From Acidimicrobiia bacterium (lineage in GTDB: Bacteria; Actinomycetota; Acidimicrobiia; Spongiisociales; JAENVV01), in the NCBI GenBank assembly GCA_016650365.1, contig JAENVV010000211.1:1-33416 (forward strand): a DNA stretch of 33,416 nucleotides, in the 5' to 3' direction. This document shows, piece by piece, positions 1 to 8,204 of this stretch. A program made the translations under genes and the position numbers. The notes beneath the pieces are model-generated. The model was not told the origin of the DNA. It did no database searches and worked only from the letters and a program-made list of their open reading frames with translations. Position 1 is the stretch's first letter. The number at the start of each line of letters is the position of its first letter.

Positions 1-783
1 CGCCAAATTCGGCTTATCTTCCAGCGAGCCAAGGAAAAGTCGGACGAAGGTGTGCCGGTTATCGTCTTTTTCGATGAAATGGACTCGCTGTTCCGAACCC
101 GTGGCACGGGCGTCAGCTCCGATGTCGAGTCGACGATCGTCCCACAGCTTCTGTCAGAGCTCGACGGTGTAGAGGCCCTGAAGAATGTCATTGTCATCGG
201 TGCTTCGAACCGGGAAGACCTCATCGACCCGGCCATTCTGCGACCAGGTCGATTGGACGTGAAGATCAAGATCAGTCGACCCGATGAAGTCGCGGCCAGA
301 CAGATCTTTAAGATCTATCTCACCGACGATCTTCCGTACGACGAGGATGAACTAGCGGCATCTGGCGGTGATCCTGGCTGCTATGTCGACGGCATCATTG
401 ATTCGGCAGTGGATCAGATGTACTCGACACAAGACGCCAACAGATTCCTTGAAGTGACCTATGCCAACGGAGACCGTGAGGTTCTGTACTTCAAAGATTT
501 TTCGAGCGGTGCCATGATCGAGAACATTGTCCGGCGAGCCAAGAAAGATGCCATCAAGCGGCAAATCGCCGGCGGTGCTCAGGGCATCCGGCTCGAAGAC
601 CTCTCTTCGGCGCTCATCCAGGAGTTCCATGAGCAGGAAGACCTGCCAAATACAACGAATCCCGATGATTGGGCCAAGATCTCTGGCAAGAAGGGCGAAC
701 GCATCGTCTATGTCAGGACGTTGCTCAAGGGTGAGACGAAGTCCCGGTCGATCGACGGTATGACGACGGGACAATACCTGTAG
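1..783 (+). CDS. mpa: Proteasome-associated AAA ATPase Mpa/ARC, 3' part
   Basis: This is the C-terminal 260 residues of the ring-shaped ATPase that binds pupylated proteins, unfolds them and threads them into the 20S proteasome. The frame is open from base 1, so the start and the Walker A motif lie outside the window. The Walker B motif [12 protein letters not shown] is at about residues 20-31 of the fragment, followed by [20 protein letters not shown], which holds the sensor and arginine-finger region of AAA proteins. The protein ends in GQYL. The C-terminal Gln-Tyr-Leu is the known docking tail that inserts into the alpha-ring of the actinobacterial proteasome. dop starts two bases after the stop, with no Shine-Dalgarno sequence of its own, which suggests translational coupling. 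The family call is secure; mpa and arc are two names for the same family. Confidence 0.96.
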   Translation, partial: RQIRLIFQRAKEKSDEGVPVIVFFDEMDSLFRTRGTGVSSDVESTIVPQLLSELDGVEALKNVIVIGASNREDLIDPAILRPGRLDVKIKISRPDEVAARQIFKIYLTDDLPYDEDELAASGGDPGCYVDGIIDSAVDQMYSTQDANRFLEVTYANGDREVLYFKDFSSGAMIENIVRRAKKDAIKRQIAGGAQGIRLEDLSSALIQEFHEQEDLPNTTNPDDWAKISGKKGERIVYVRTLLKGETKSRSIDGMTTGQYL

Positions 784-785
784 CC

Positions 786-2249
786 ATGGCCACGGTGATC
801 GGCACCGAAACGGAATTCGGTATAACCATCAGGAACTCGCCTGACTTCAACCCTGCGTTGGCATCAGGTCTGGTCATCAACAGTTATCGCGGGTCTGGCA
901 CGCGCGTTCAATGGTCATTCGAAGAGGAGTCTCCCGGTCGCGACCTACGCGGTTTTGGGGTTGACACGTCCGGCGATTACGACTCCGGAGTCGTAAATTT
1001 CGTTCTCGGCAACGGCGCCCGGTTGTATGTTGATCACGCTCATCCCGAGTACTCCGGCCCCGAATGCGCCGATCCGCTGTCTGCCGCACTGTATGACAAG
1101 GCGGGTGAGTATGTCATGGCCCAGGCGGCGGCCAATGCCGGTCTGCTCGTTCGAACCGGCGAGATCGTGGGTATCTACAAGAACAACTCCGACAGTAAGG
1201 GCAACAGTTACGGGGCCCACGAGAACTATCTGGTGAGTCGCCAGATACCGTTTGGTCAGATCGTCGATTACCTCACGGGTTTCCTGGTGTCACGCCAACC
1301 CTTGACCGGAGCGGGCAAGCTCGGTTCGGAGAATGATCGACCTGAGGTTACGTATCAGATTACCCAGCGGGCTGACTTCTTCGAAGAGAGGGTGGGCCTC
1401 GAAACGACCCTCAAACGGCCCATCATCAACACAAGGGACGAACCGCACGGAGATGCCGAGAAGTATCGGCGCCTCCACGTCATCATCGGTGACGCGACCC
1501 TGTCAGAAGTTCAAACCTTCGTGAAGCTCGGCTCGACCGCACTGTTTTTGGCGGCCCTTGAGGATGGATTCCTGCCCGAAGCGCTCGAGTTGGAAGACCC
1601 GGTTGGGGCTTGCTGGAACGTCAGCCATGACCTTGAGATGACGAAGAGCTACCGGCTCGTCGACGGATCTTCCATGACCGCCTTGGACATGCAGAACCGC
1701 TATTTCGACTGGTTGGCCAAATACGCCGAACAGGCCACCGATAGTCCCGTCACCACTCAACTGCTTGTCGAATGGCGGTCGCTGCTCGATGACCTCGAGA
1801 CAGACCCGGCCAAGACGGCAGATCGGCTCGACTGGGTCGCGAAAAAGGCTCTCATGGAAGGCTACGTCGGTCGGGGAGCAGCCTGGGATGATCCTCGTTT
1901 GGCATTGATCAACCTTCAGTATCACGATGTTGATCCGGACAAGAGCTTGTTCCGGCGCCTACAGAACCGGGGCACCATCAGACGGCTCTTCACAGACAAT
2001 CAGGTCATGGAGGCTGCTTCCGAGCCGCCATCCGAAACGCGGGCCTACTTTCGAGGCAAGTGCGTTACCAAATATGGCGAGAAGGTCGTCGCAGCCAACT
2101 GGGATTCGCTGGTGTTTGACTCGGCTGAAGCCAACCTCAAACGTGTGCCTATGATGGAACCGCTGCGAGGAACAAAGGCGCTGGTTGGTAGTCTCATTGA
2201 CGAATCCGACAGCGTCCAGGAACTCATTCAGGGTCTAGGAGGACATTGA
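786..2249 (+). CDS. dop: Pup deamidase/depupylase Dop
   Basis: This is a 487-residue member of the carboxylate-amine ligase-like Dop/PafA family, which hydrolyses the isopeptide bond between Pup and its target and, where needed, deamidates a C-terminal Gln of Pup. The N-terminus GTETEFGI (residues 6-13) carries the metal/ATP-binding glutamates. NGARLYVDHAHPEYS (76-90) contains Asp83, matching the family's catalytic aspartate. Compared with PafA in the same window, there are about 30 extra residues between the first strand and this motif (about 38-70), which is where the Dop-specific loop lies; this separates Dop from PafA. NNSDSKGNSYGAHENYL and [19 protein letters not shown] are family blocks. 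The ATG is two bases after the mpa stop, and pup follows one base after the dop stop. Pup here already ends in Glu, so the main role should be depupylation. Confidence 0.96.
   Translation: MATVIGTETEFGITIRNSPDFNPALASGLVINSYRGSGTRVQWSFEEESPGRDLRGFGVDTSGDYDSGVVNFVLGNGARLYVDHAHPEYSGPECADPLSAALYDKAGEYVMAQAAANAGLLVRTGEIVGIYKNNSDSKGNSYGAHENYLVSRQIPFGQIVDYLTGFLVSRQPLTGAGKLGSENDRPEVTYQITQRADFFEERVGLETTLKRPIINTRDEPHGDAEKYRRLHVIIGDATLSEVQTFVKLGSTALFLAALEDGFLPEALELEDPVGACWNVSHDLEMTKSYRLVDGSSMTALDMQNRYFDWLAKYAEQATDSPVTTQLLVEWRSLLDDLETDPAKTADRLDWVAKKALMEGYVGRGAAWDDPRLALINLQYHDVDPDKSLFRRLQNRGTIRRLFTDNQVMEAASEPPSETRAYFRGKCVTKYGEKVVAANWDSLVFDSAEANLKRVPMMEPLRGTKALVGSLIDESDSVQELIQGLGGH
2237..2243 (+). promoter_or_regulatory. 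Strong ribosome binding site of pup
   Basis: AGGAGGA lies inside the last codons of dop, seven bases before the pup ATG. It is one of the best Shine-Dalgarno matches in the window; many neighbouring genes have none. A strong site suits a small tagging protein needed in excess over its ligase and protease. Confidence 0.8.
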
Positions 2250-2250
2250 G

Positions 2251-2442
2251 ATGTCAGAACAAGAACAGCAAAGGCCCCGTCGCTCGTCTGATGAGGCGAT
2301 CGAGGCCAAGGTCGCTGAGATCGAGTCTTCGGCCAGGGAATCTGTCGAGATCACTGATGACCTGCTTGACGAAATAGACTCCGTACTTGAGGAAAACGCC
2401 GAAGAAATGGTCAAGAACTATGTTCAGAAGGGCGGGGAATGA
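2251..2442 (+). CDS. pup: Prokaryotic ubiquitin-like protein Pup
   Basis: This 63-residue, highly charged and probably disordered protein is ligated through its C-terminal glutamate side chain to lysines of target proteins. The C-terminal half contains ITDDLLDEIDSVLEENAEEM followed by VKNYVQKGGE. This is the typical Pup region that becomes helical when bound to Mpa, and the conserved end that PafA and Dop recognise. The last three residues are Gly-Gly-Glu rather than the Gly-Gly-Gln of mycobacterial Pup, so the protein can be used by PafA without deamidation. Lysines are present at three positions, so Pup-Pup modification is possible. The strong ribosome binding site upstream and the ATGA overlap with prcB place it firmly in the proteasome operon. 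Confidence 0.97.
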   Translation: MSEQEQQRPRRSSDEAIEAKVAEIESSARESVEITDDLLDEIDSVLEENAEEMVKNYVQKGGE

Positions 2443-3230
2443 CCCAACCCAGAGCACTGGCTGGAGGCGTAACGGAGCCGCCGGCCGGGTTCGCTGAGGT
2501 ACTGCTGGCGGCTGGTCTTGCCCCGACCTGGGATGTCCTTCTCGGTGACGCCTCCAAGCTGTCGCTGGCCGACGCCACCACGGTTCTGGTGGTTCGCTAT
2601 GCCGACGGTGTGTACATGGTTGGAGATCGTCAGGCGACCGAGGGCTACAGCGTTGCCCATCGTCGCATGAAGAAGGTTTTTCCGTCAGACGACTTTTCGG
2701 CAGTGGCGATCTCTGGCACTGCGGGCCTGGCGATCGAGCTCGTACGCCTCTTCCAAACGGAGCTTGAGCACTACGAGAAGCTCGAAGGCACGAGATTGAG
2801 CCTGGAAGGCCGGGCTAACTTTCTCGCCCGGCTCGTGCGCCAGCAGTTACCGATGGCCTTTCAGGGATTGGTGGTGGTGCCGTTGTTCTGCGGATTCGAC
2901 CACACCACCGGCTCGGGTCGGCTATTTACCTTTGACGTGGTCGGAGGTCGATATGAAGAGGATGACTTCGGGGCTAGCGGATCAGGGGCCAAAGAGGCTC
3001 GCTCATATTTGCGCTCCCATTTCGACCCGACGATGGGCGCGGAGGAAGGCCTTTCGGTGGCCATCAAATCCCTGGTAGCGGCGGCCGAGCAGGACGTGGC
3101 CACGAGTGGGCCGGATGTCCGGCGGGGTATCTATCCCAATGTCATTCGCATCGACGTTGATGGTCTCGTCGAACTATCAGACGAAGTCATCGCCCCGGTT
3201 GCCGAGGCGGCTCTGGAGGTAGTCCGATGA
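2439..3230 (+). CDS. prcB: 20S proteasome beta subunit PrcB
   Basis: This is the 263-residue precursor of the catalytic beta subunit, an N-terminal nucleophile hydrolase. Mature PrcB should begin at Thr47 in SLADATTVLVVRY (codon at 2577), after a propeptide of 46 residues. Asp in MVGDRQAT and Lys in RMKKVF match the Asp17 and Lys33 of the active site. ELEHYEKLEG is a conserved actinobacterial PrcB block. The residue before the nucleophile is Ala; most proteasome beta subunits have Gly there. The gene overlaps pup at its start (ATGA) and prcA at its end (ATGA), so the three are translationally coupled. The protein should form the inner two rings of an alpha7-beta7-beta7-alpha7 particle with PrcA. 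Confidence 0.96.
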   Translation: MTQPRALAGGVTEPPAGFAEVLLAAGLAPTWDVLLGDASKLSLADATTVLVVRYADGVYMVGDRQATEGYSVAHRRMKKVFPSDDFSAVAISGTAGLAIELVRLFQTELEHYEKLEGTRLSLEGRANFLARLVRQQLPMAFQGLVVVPLFCGFDHTTGSGRLFTFDVVGGRYEEDDFGASGSGAKEARSYLRSHFDPTMGAEEGLSVAIKSLVAAAEQDVATSGPDVRRGIYPNVIRIDVDGLVELSDEVIAPVAEAALEVVR

Positions 3231-3895
3231 CGATGCCGTTTTATGTTCCGCCGGAGCAACTGGTCAAGGATCGAGCCGACTTTGCTCGCAAAGGCATTGC
3301 GAGGGGCCGTTCGATCGCGGCCCTTGAATACGACACGGGCATATTGCTTCTGGCTGAGAATCCTTCTGGGACGTTGCACAAGATCTCCGAGATCTACGAC
3401 CGAATCGCTTTTGCAGGCGTGGGAAAATTCAATGAATTCGAACTATTGCGGGTGGCCGGGATTCGCCACGCCGACGTCAAGGGCTACATGTACTCGCGCG
3501 CTGACGTCTCCGCCAAGAGCCTGGTCAACGCCTTTGCCCAGACACTTGGCAATATCTTTACCCACGAGGTCAAACCGTTCGAGGTCGAGCTACTCGTCGC
3601 CGAGCTCGGTGTAGGTGACGAACCCAACCGGATGTATCGGGTGCTGTACGACGGCACCCTCTACGACCAAACCGGATTTGCGGCCATCGGCGGTAATTCA
3701 GACGAGCTGTCCGAGCGTCTATCGGCCGCCTATCGGCCAGGGTTGACCCTTACCAAAGCGATCAAGGTGGCGGCGGGCGCATTTGAAGGTGAAGTCGAAG
3801 GCTGGGAAGGTGCCGTACTCGAACGCAATGGGCATCGGCGGACCTTTCGAAAACTCACATCCGAAGAAATCGAAGCCTTCATCGCCCAGAAGTAG
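3227..3895 (+). CDS. prcA: 20S proteasome alpha subunit PrcA
   Basis: This 222-residue non-catalytic subunit builds the outer rings and gates the pore; the C-terminal tail of Mpa docks between its subunits. The N-terminus MTMPFYVPPEQLVKDRADFA and the following RKGIARGRS align without gaps with mycobacterial PrcA, which supports the ATG at 3227 rather than the second ATG at 3233. GILLLAENPS, KISEIYDRIAFAGVGKFNEF and GYMYSRADVSAKSLVNAFAQ are alpha-subunit blocks. No N-terminal Thr nucleophile is present, as expected. It overlaps prcB by four bases and is followed by an 82-base gap before pafA, the first real break in this operon. Confidence 0.96.
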   Translation: MTMPFYVPPEQLVKDRADFARKGIARGRSIAALEYDTGILLLAENPSGTLHKISEIYDRIAFAGVGKFNEFELLRVAGIRHADVKGYMYSRADVSAKSLVNAFAQTLGNIFTHEVKPFEVELLVAELGVGDEPNRMYRVLYDGTLYDQTGFAAIGGNSDELSERLSAAYRPGLTLTKAIKVAAGAFEGEVEGWEGAVLERNGHRRTFRKLTSEEIEAFIAQK

Positions 3896-3942
3896 CTCAG
3901 CGGGGCGTGTCGATCTGGGGCGCCGGCCAACGAGATTCTATC

Positions 3943-3971
3943 CATACAATGGGTACTCCGGGCACTAGGGT
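3943..3971 (+). promoter_or_regulatory. Putative promoter of pafA (leaderless type)
   Basis: In the 82-base gap between prcA and pafA, TAGGGT (3966-3971) matches the actinobacterial -10 pattern TANNNT and ends six bases before the GTG start. A weak -35 candidate, CATACA (3943-3948), lies 17 bases upstream. There is no Shine-Dalgarno sequence before the GTG, so transcription would begin at or next to the start codon. This is inferred from pattern only. Confidence 0.4.
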
Positions 3972-3977
3972 GACCGG

Positions 3978-5333
3978 GTGGAACGCCGGATCTTTGGCAT
4001 AGAAAACGAATACGGGGTCACCTGCGTCTTGCGCGGTCAACGTCGTCTGAGTCCTGACGAGGTTGCCCGTTACCTGTTCAGACGGGTGGTCAGCTGGGGA
4101 CGCTCATCCAATGTGTTCCTGGAGAATGGTGCCCGATTGTATCTGGACGTCGGCAGCCACCCCGAATACGCCACCCCTGAGTGTGACTCCCTCCTGTCCG
4201 TCGTCGCCCAAGACAAGGCCGGCGAACGCATTCTTGAAGGTTTGGTCGAGTCGGCCGAAGATCGGTTGGCCGAAGAGGGGATTCGCGGCGAGATCTACCT
4301 TTTCAAGAACAATACGGATTCGGCGGGCAACTCGTACGGGTGCCACGAAAACTATCTCGTGTCACGCCACGGAGAGTTCCAGAAGATGGTCGACACGCTC
4401 ATACCCTTTTTCGTGACGAGGCAGATCTTTTCCGGCGCCGGCAAGCTGCTTCAAACTGCCAAGGGACCGGTGTATTCCATGGCCCAGCGAGCCGAACACA
4501 TCTGGGAAGGGGTCTCGTCGGCAACCACCCGTAGCCGGCCAATCATCAATACGCGCGACGAACCGCACGCTGACGCAGAGAAATATCGTCGGCTCCACGT
4601 CATCGCCGGTGACTCAAACATGTCCGAGTACGTGAACTACGTGAAGATCGGTACAACCGCGGCGCTGTTGCAGATGATTGAGGACAACGTCGTGTTTCGA
4701 GACGTCTCCCTTGAAAATCCCATCCGGTCGATCCGAGAGATCAGTCATGACATCACTTGCCGTCGACGGGTGCGGCTCCGAAATGGCCGTGAGCTGTCCG
4801 CCCTCGACATCCAGTGGGAGTATCTCGATCGAACCCTGCGGTATGCGCGCACCACCGGTTTCCCCCCCGAAGTACAGAAGGCCGTCGAAATGTGGGAGTA
4901 CCTGCTCACGAGCATTGAAAAGGACCCGTTGAGCCTGAGCAGGGAAGTCGACTGGGTCACCAAATATCACTTGATCGAGAAGTATCAGGCGAAATGGGAT
5001 CTCAATCGTTCGGATCCCAAACTGGCACTGCTCGACCTCAGTTATCACGACGTGAACCGGCAACGGGGACTGTATTACATCATGCAACGGCGAGGATATG
5101 TCGACCGCATCGTGACCGACGCGGCGGTGGCTACCGCCATGGTGAGTCCACCCCAAACCACGAGAGCCCGACTTCGCGGAGAGTTCATCAAGGCGGCGAA
5201 AGCCAAAAAGCGGGACTTCACCGTGGATTGGGTTCATTTGAAGCTCAATGATCAGGCGCAACGGACCGTGTTGTGTAAGGACCCTTTCAAATCGGTGGAC
5301 GAGCGGGTTGAAAAACTCATCGCCGGTCTTTAG
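3978..5333 (+). CDS. pafA: Pup-protein ligase PafA
   Basis: This 451-residue ligase uses ATP to phosphorylate the C-terminal Glu of Pup and joins it to a target lysine. The N-terminus [16 protein letters not shown] carries the ATP/metal-binding glutamates (Glu9 and Glu11). [16 protein letters not shown] (50-65) contains Asp57, the catalytic base position. The long insert seen in Dop before this motif is absent, which identifies PafA rather than a second Dop. [17 protein letters not shown] and [18 protein letters not shown] closely match the same blocks in Dop, reflecting common ancestry. The start is GTG without a Shine-Dalgarno site. pafB follows 18 bases after the stop. Confidence 0.96.
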   Translation: MERRIFGIENEYGVTCVLRGQRRLSPDEVARYLFRRVVSWGRSSNVFLENGARLYLDVGSHPEYATPECDSLLSVVAQDKAGERILEGLVESAEDRLAEEGIRGEIYLFKNNTDSAGNSYGCHENYLVSRHGEFQKMVDTLIPFFVTRQIFSGAGKLLQTAKGPVYSMAQRAEHIWEGVSSATTRSRPIINTRDEPHADAEKYRRLHVIAGDSNMSEYVNYVKIGTTAALLQMIEDNVVFRDVSLENPIRSIREISHDITCRRRVRLRNGRELSALDIQWEYLDRTLRYARTTGFPPEVQKAVEMWEYLLTSIEKDPLSLSREVDWVTKYHLIEKYQAKWDLNRSDPKLALLDLSYHDVNRQRGLYYIMQRRGYVDRIVTDAAVATAMVSPPQTTRARLRGEFIKAAKAKKRDFTVDWVHLKLNDQAQRTVLCKDPFKSVDERVEKLIAGL

Positions 5334-5351
5334 AGCTACATTTGGGTCCGC

Positions 5352-6266
5352 ATGAAGAATGTCATTGAACGACTCCTCAACCTGCTGGCCTTTCTTCTGA
5401 CAGCCGGCCGTCCCGTCACCGCCGAAGACATCCGTGAGACGGTGGCCGGCTATGACCGGCACAACGATGTGGCCTTTCACCGGATGTTCGAGCGTGACAA
5501 GGATTTGCTCCGTTCGATGGGCATTCCCCTCACCCTCACATTCACCGACGTGTGGGAGGTCGAGCAAGGCTACGTCGTCCCTCCGCGCGATTACGAGCTA
5601 CCAGATCCGGGATTGACCGATGAAGAACGGGCGGCGCTCTGGTTGGCCGCTCAGGTGGTCCGATTAGGTGGTCAATCGACCGGTGCCGATGCGATGTTCA
5701 AGCTGGGAGGGGCTCCCATGCCGGCAGCTGGTGAACCGCTCGCAGCCGATCTGGGCCTGTCCGCCGACGATCTGGCGATCATCTTTACGGCGGTTGCCGA
5801 ACATCGGGTCCTTCGATTTGGATACCGCGACAAACCTCGCGAGATCAAGCCGTACGGGCTGATTCATCGGCACGGCCACTGGTATGTGGTCGGCGAAGCC
5901 GGTGGCGAGCCGCGCGCCTTCCGGGTGGACCGTGGGGAGGGATTCGCAGCCGGTCAGGAGTCCGAAGTATTCGAGCGGCCCGCCGGCTTCGATATCAAGA
6001 CTTCTATACCGACCGCCCCCTGGGAAGCGGGTGATGAGGACGTCGTGGCAGTAGTGCGTTTCGATGCCAATGTGGCATGGTGGGCGGATCGCCAACTCCC
6101 CGCCGGCGCCACACGGGTTACCGAGGCCGACGGCGGTCTGGTCGCCCACCTACCGGTGGCCAACACAGGTGCCTTCATCGGCTGGATGATCGGGTTCGTG
6201 GACGAAGCCGAGATCATCGGCCCTCCCGAGCTCCGGACTCAGCTCGTTGAGCTGGTGCGAGGATGA
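5352..6266 (+). CDS. pafB: WYL-domain transcription regulator PafB
   Basis: This 304-residue regulator has an N-terminal helix-turn-helix region (about 5-75) that begins like mycobacterial PafB, and a WYL domain (about 145-200) containing RFGYRDKPREIKPYGLIHRH and WYVVGEA. A C-terminal extension (about 220-304) fits the WCX domain. In mycobacteria PafB and PafC act together as a LexA-independent activator of DNA-damage genes; their link to the proteasome is mainly genomic. The gene is 18 bases after pafA and overlaps pafC by four bases (ATGA). There is no Shine-Dalgarno site; TACATT (5337-5342) nine bases before the ATG could be a -10 element for its own leaderless transcript, but no -35 is visible. 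Confidence 0.93.
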   Translation: MKNVIERLLNLLAFLLTAGRPVTAEDIRETVAGYDRHNDVAFHRMFERDKDLLRSMGIPLTLTFTDVWEVEQGYVVPPRDYELPDPGLTDEERAALWLAAQVVRLGGQSTGADAMFKLGGAPMPAAGEPLAADLGLSADDLAIIFTAVAEHRVLRFGYRDKPREIKPYGLIHRHGHWYVVGEAGGEPRAFRVDRGEGFAAGQESEVFERPAGFDIKTSIPTAPWEAGDEDVVAVVRFDANVAWWADRQLPAGATRVTEADGGLVAHLPVANTGAFIGWMIGFVDEAEIIGPPELRTQLVELVRG

Positions 6267-7195
6267 GCGACAAGACGGTCAAACGATTGACGAGGATTCT
6301 CTCGATGCTGCCCTGGGTTATTGCCAATCCGGGCACCACGGTCACCGAGGTACAAACTCGATTCGGGTATACCCGCCGCGAGCTGGTCGCGGACCTGGAG
6401 CTGGTGTTCGTGTGCGGTTTGCCAGGTTACGGGCCAGGCGACCTCATGGAGGCCTACATCGAAGACGACGAAGTGATCGTAGATATGGCCGACTACTTCT
6501 CGCGACCTCTGCGACTCAACCCTCCCGAGGCCTTGACACTGCTGGCCTCGGGGATGGCACTGACGAGCACCGGCCAGGCCCCGCCGGCCCTTGAGCGAGC
6601 CGTGGAGAAGCTGGCGGCTGTGGTTGCTCCCGCCGTTGATGACGCGCTATTCGTCGATCTGGCAGGCGCCGAGCCCGCGTTGCTCGACCTGTTCCGGACG
6701 GCCGCTCGTGAACATGTCGTCGTTGATCTCACCTATACCGCGCTGGGCTCGGGGGCGACGACTAAGCGCCTGGTTGAACCCTGGACCGTGTTCTCGTCAC
6801 TGGGTAACTGGTATATGTCCGGTTTTTGTAGGAGCGCCGCCGCCGAGCGAGTTTTTCGCATCGACCGGGTCAGGGAAGCCCAGGCTACCGATGAAACGTT
6901 CGATCCTCCGGTCGATGTCCCACCACCGGAGGTCAGGTACACACCCTCTGAGGATGATGTTCGGGCGGTCATCCGGCTGAGTCCGACCGCCAGGTGGGTT
7001 GCCGAGTACTACCCGGTCGAAGATTTGTCACCGGACGTTGTTGTGTTCTCAGCTTCAGATCCTGCGGTCGCGGCGCGTTTGCTCCTGCGGCTGGGGAACA
7101 GTGCGGAGCTTCTAGAGGGAGACGAAGTGCGACAGCGACTCGATGAGCATCGGAGCCTCATCCTTCGTAGGTACGGCGTCGACGTTACTCTCTAG
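6263..7195 (+). CDS. pafC: WYL-domain transcription regulator PafC
   Basis: This is a 310-residue partner of PafB with the same architecture: a winged-helix part (about 5-85), a WYL domain with LVEPWTVFSSLGNWYMSGFC (about 170-189) and RVFRIDRV, and a WCX-like tail. It starts by an ATGA overlap with pafB, the arrangement expected for two subunits of one regulator; in some actinobacteria they are fused in one chain. Here they remain separate. No usual alternative function is apparent. The gene is followed by 87 bases before the zinc-ribbon ORF. Confidence 0.92.
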   Translation: MSDKTVKRLTRILSMLPWVIANPGTTVTEVQTRFGYTRRELVADLELVFVCGLPGYGPGDLMEAYIEDDEVIVDMADYFSRPLRLNPPEALTLLASGMALTSTGQAPPALERAVEKLAAVVAPAVDDALFVDLAGAEPALLDLFRTAAREHVVVDLTYTALGSGATTKRLVEPWTVFSSLGNWYMSGFCRSAAAERVFRIDRVREAQATDETFDPPVDVPPPEVRYTPSEDDVRAVIRLSPTARWVAEYYPVEDLSPDVVVFSASDPAVAARLLLRLGNSAELLEGDEVRQRLDEHRSLILRRYGVDVTL

Positions 7196-7282
7196 GGCAC
7201 GATTTCCCACGGATTTTTCTTCAGTTTGGAGGCTCTCCCGCCGATAACAGATTCAACTGAAACGGTCTGCGGAGAAGAAGCC

Positions 7283-7579
7283 ATGACGACGATCAAATCA
7301 ACATGTAGCCGATGCGGCGACGTAAAACTTCAGCCCTCAGACCTGGCTCTTGAGCTGGATCCGGCGGAAGACAGTGGCACTTATCGTTTCGCATGCCCGA
7401 CCTGTCAGCAAGTCCAACGCCGCCCCGCCAACGCCAGGGTTGTCAGCGTGTTGCTTGCCACTGGTGTTCCCTACGAAGTTGTCCGGTCGGATCAAATCAC
7501 CGAGACCGAGATAGCCCGGTTCGCCGAAGCCCTCGGCAAAGACGTTGATTTCATCAGCTTGATAACGTCCACGACCTAG
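7283..7579 (+). CDS. Small zinc-ribbon protein of unknown function
   Basis: This is a 98-residue protein starting MTTIKSTCSRCGDVKL. Two CxxC pairs, CSRC near the N-terminus and CPTC about 30 residues later, look like a four-cysteine zinc ribbon. The remainder (about 60-98) is an alpha/beta segment with no membrane helix. I chose the ATG at 7283 because GGAGAAGAAG (7271-7280) lies just upstream and the cysteine domain begins at once; the frame could start from a TTG at 7226 but that adds only unlikely sequence. From memory, similar short proteins occur in other actinobacteria without assigned function. It sits alone between pafC and tatA and ends in a strong terminator, so it may be co-transcribed with pafBC or from its own promoter. 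Confidence 0.75.
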   Translation: MTTIKSTCSRCGDVKLQPSDLALELDPAEDSGTYRFACPTCQQVQRRPANARVVSVLLATGVPYEVVRSDQITETEIARFAEALGKDVDFISLITSTT

Positions 7580-7604
7580 CCGGTCTTCTTTCCCCAGGCC
7601 CGTC

Positions 7605-7640
7605 ATTGACGCCCCGTTTTGTGGGGCGTCAATGTTTTTT
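7605..7640 (+). terminator. Rho-independent terminator after the zinc-ribbon gene
   Basis: A perfect 11-base-pair stem, ATTGACGCCCC (7605-7615) and GGGGCGTCAAT (7623-7633), encloses a seven-base loop and is followed by six T residues (7635-7640). It lies 25 bases after the stop codon at 7579 and separates the proteasome/pafBC transcription unit from the tat unit. It is the clearest intrinsic terminator in the window. Confidence 0.93.
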
Positions 7641-7671
7641 GGTGAGAAGCATTCATGTACGTAAGACCATC

Positions 7672-7677
7672 TACCAT
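7672..7677 (+). promoter_or_regulatory. Putative -10 element of tatA (leaderless type)
   Basis: TACCAT ends eight bases before the tatA ATG, just after the terminator that closes the upstream unit, so a new promoter is needed here. No Shine-Dalgarno site precedes the ATG and no good -35 is visible. Pattern evidence only. Confidence 0.35.
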
Positions 7678-7685
7678 GATGTCCG

Positions 7686-8204
7686 ATGCCTGATATCAAC
7701 TTTGGTGAGTGGATAATAATTGCCGTGATCGCGCTGGTGGTGGTTGGCCCACGAAACTTGCCCGACCTGGCCCACAAAATCGGTGGCTGGATGCGCGAAG
7801 CCCGGGCCATGGCTACCGATTTTCGAGTTGGACTGGAACGTGAAATCTCGGAGTTGGGGGACGTTCAGTCCGATCTCAAGGGGCTTGCCTCCGAAATATC
7901 CAACCCACTCAAGGAGATCAGAGATGAACTCGGGTCCGTGTCGGGCGAACTGAAGCCACTTGATTGGACAGGGCCGGTTACCGACCACGGTCCGACGGCA
8001 GCCGATGCTGCCGAAGATTTCAAGAAGATCCATGGTATCACCGACGGGGCGCCGACTGATGCCGAGCCGGAGATATCACCCAAGCGCTCCGCAAAGAACG
8101 AAGCGGACCTTCGGGACCAGGACGGATTAGGGCCGTCCGTAGCGGCCGAACCTGGTCGGACTGAATCTGATGGGACCGAACCGGATCCGGGCGACGAGGC
8201 ATGA
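7686..8204 (+). CDS. Sec-independent translocase protein TatA/TatB
   Basis: This 172-residue member of the TatA/TatB (Hcf106) family forms, with TatC, the pathway that exports folded proteins across the cytoplasmic membrane. A short N-terminal membrane helix (about residues 8-20, WIIIAVIALVVV) is followed by the hinge GPRNLPDLA and an amphipathic helix. The long charged C-terminal region (about 60-172) is rich in Asp, Glu and Pro. The Gly-Pro hinge and the long tail are closer to TatB than to the short TatA; mycobacteria have tatA at this position. A separate TatA may lie elsewhere. It overlaps tatC by four bases. Confidence 0.88.
   Translation: MPDINFGEWIIIAVIALVVVGPRNLPDLAHKIGGWMREARAMATDFRVGLEREISELGDVQSDLKGLASEISNPLKEIRDELGSVSGELKPLDWTGPVTDHGPTAADAAEDFKKIHGITDGAPTDAEPEISPKRSAKNEADLRDQDGLGPSVAAEPGRTESDGTEPDPGDEA

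Noticed and set aside
4614-5567. 317-codon minus-strand open frame across pafA and pafB
   Set aside because: It covers conserved pafA blocks on the plus strand and spans a gene boundary; no domain or start signal supports it.
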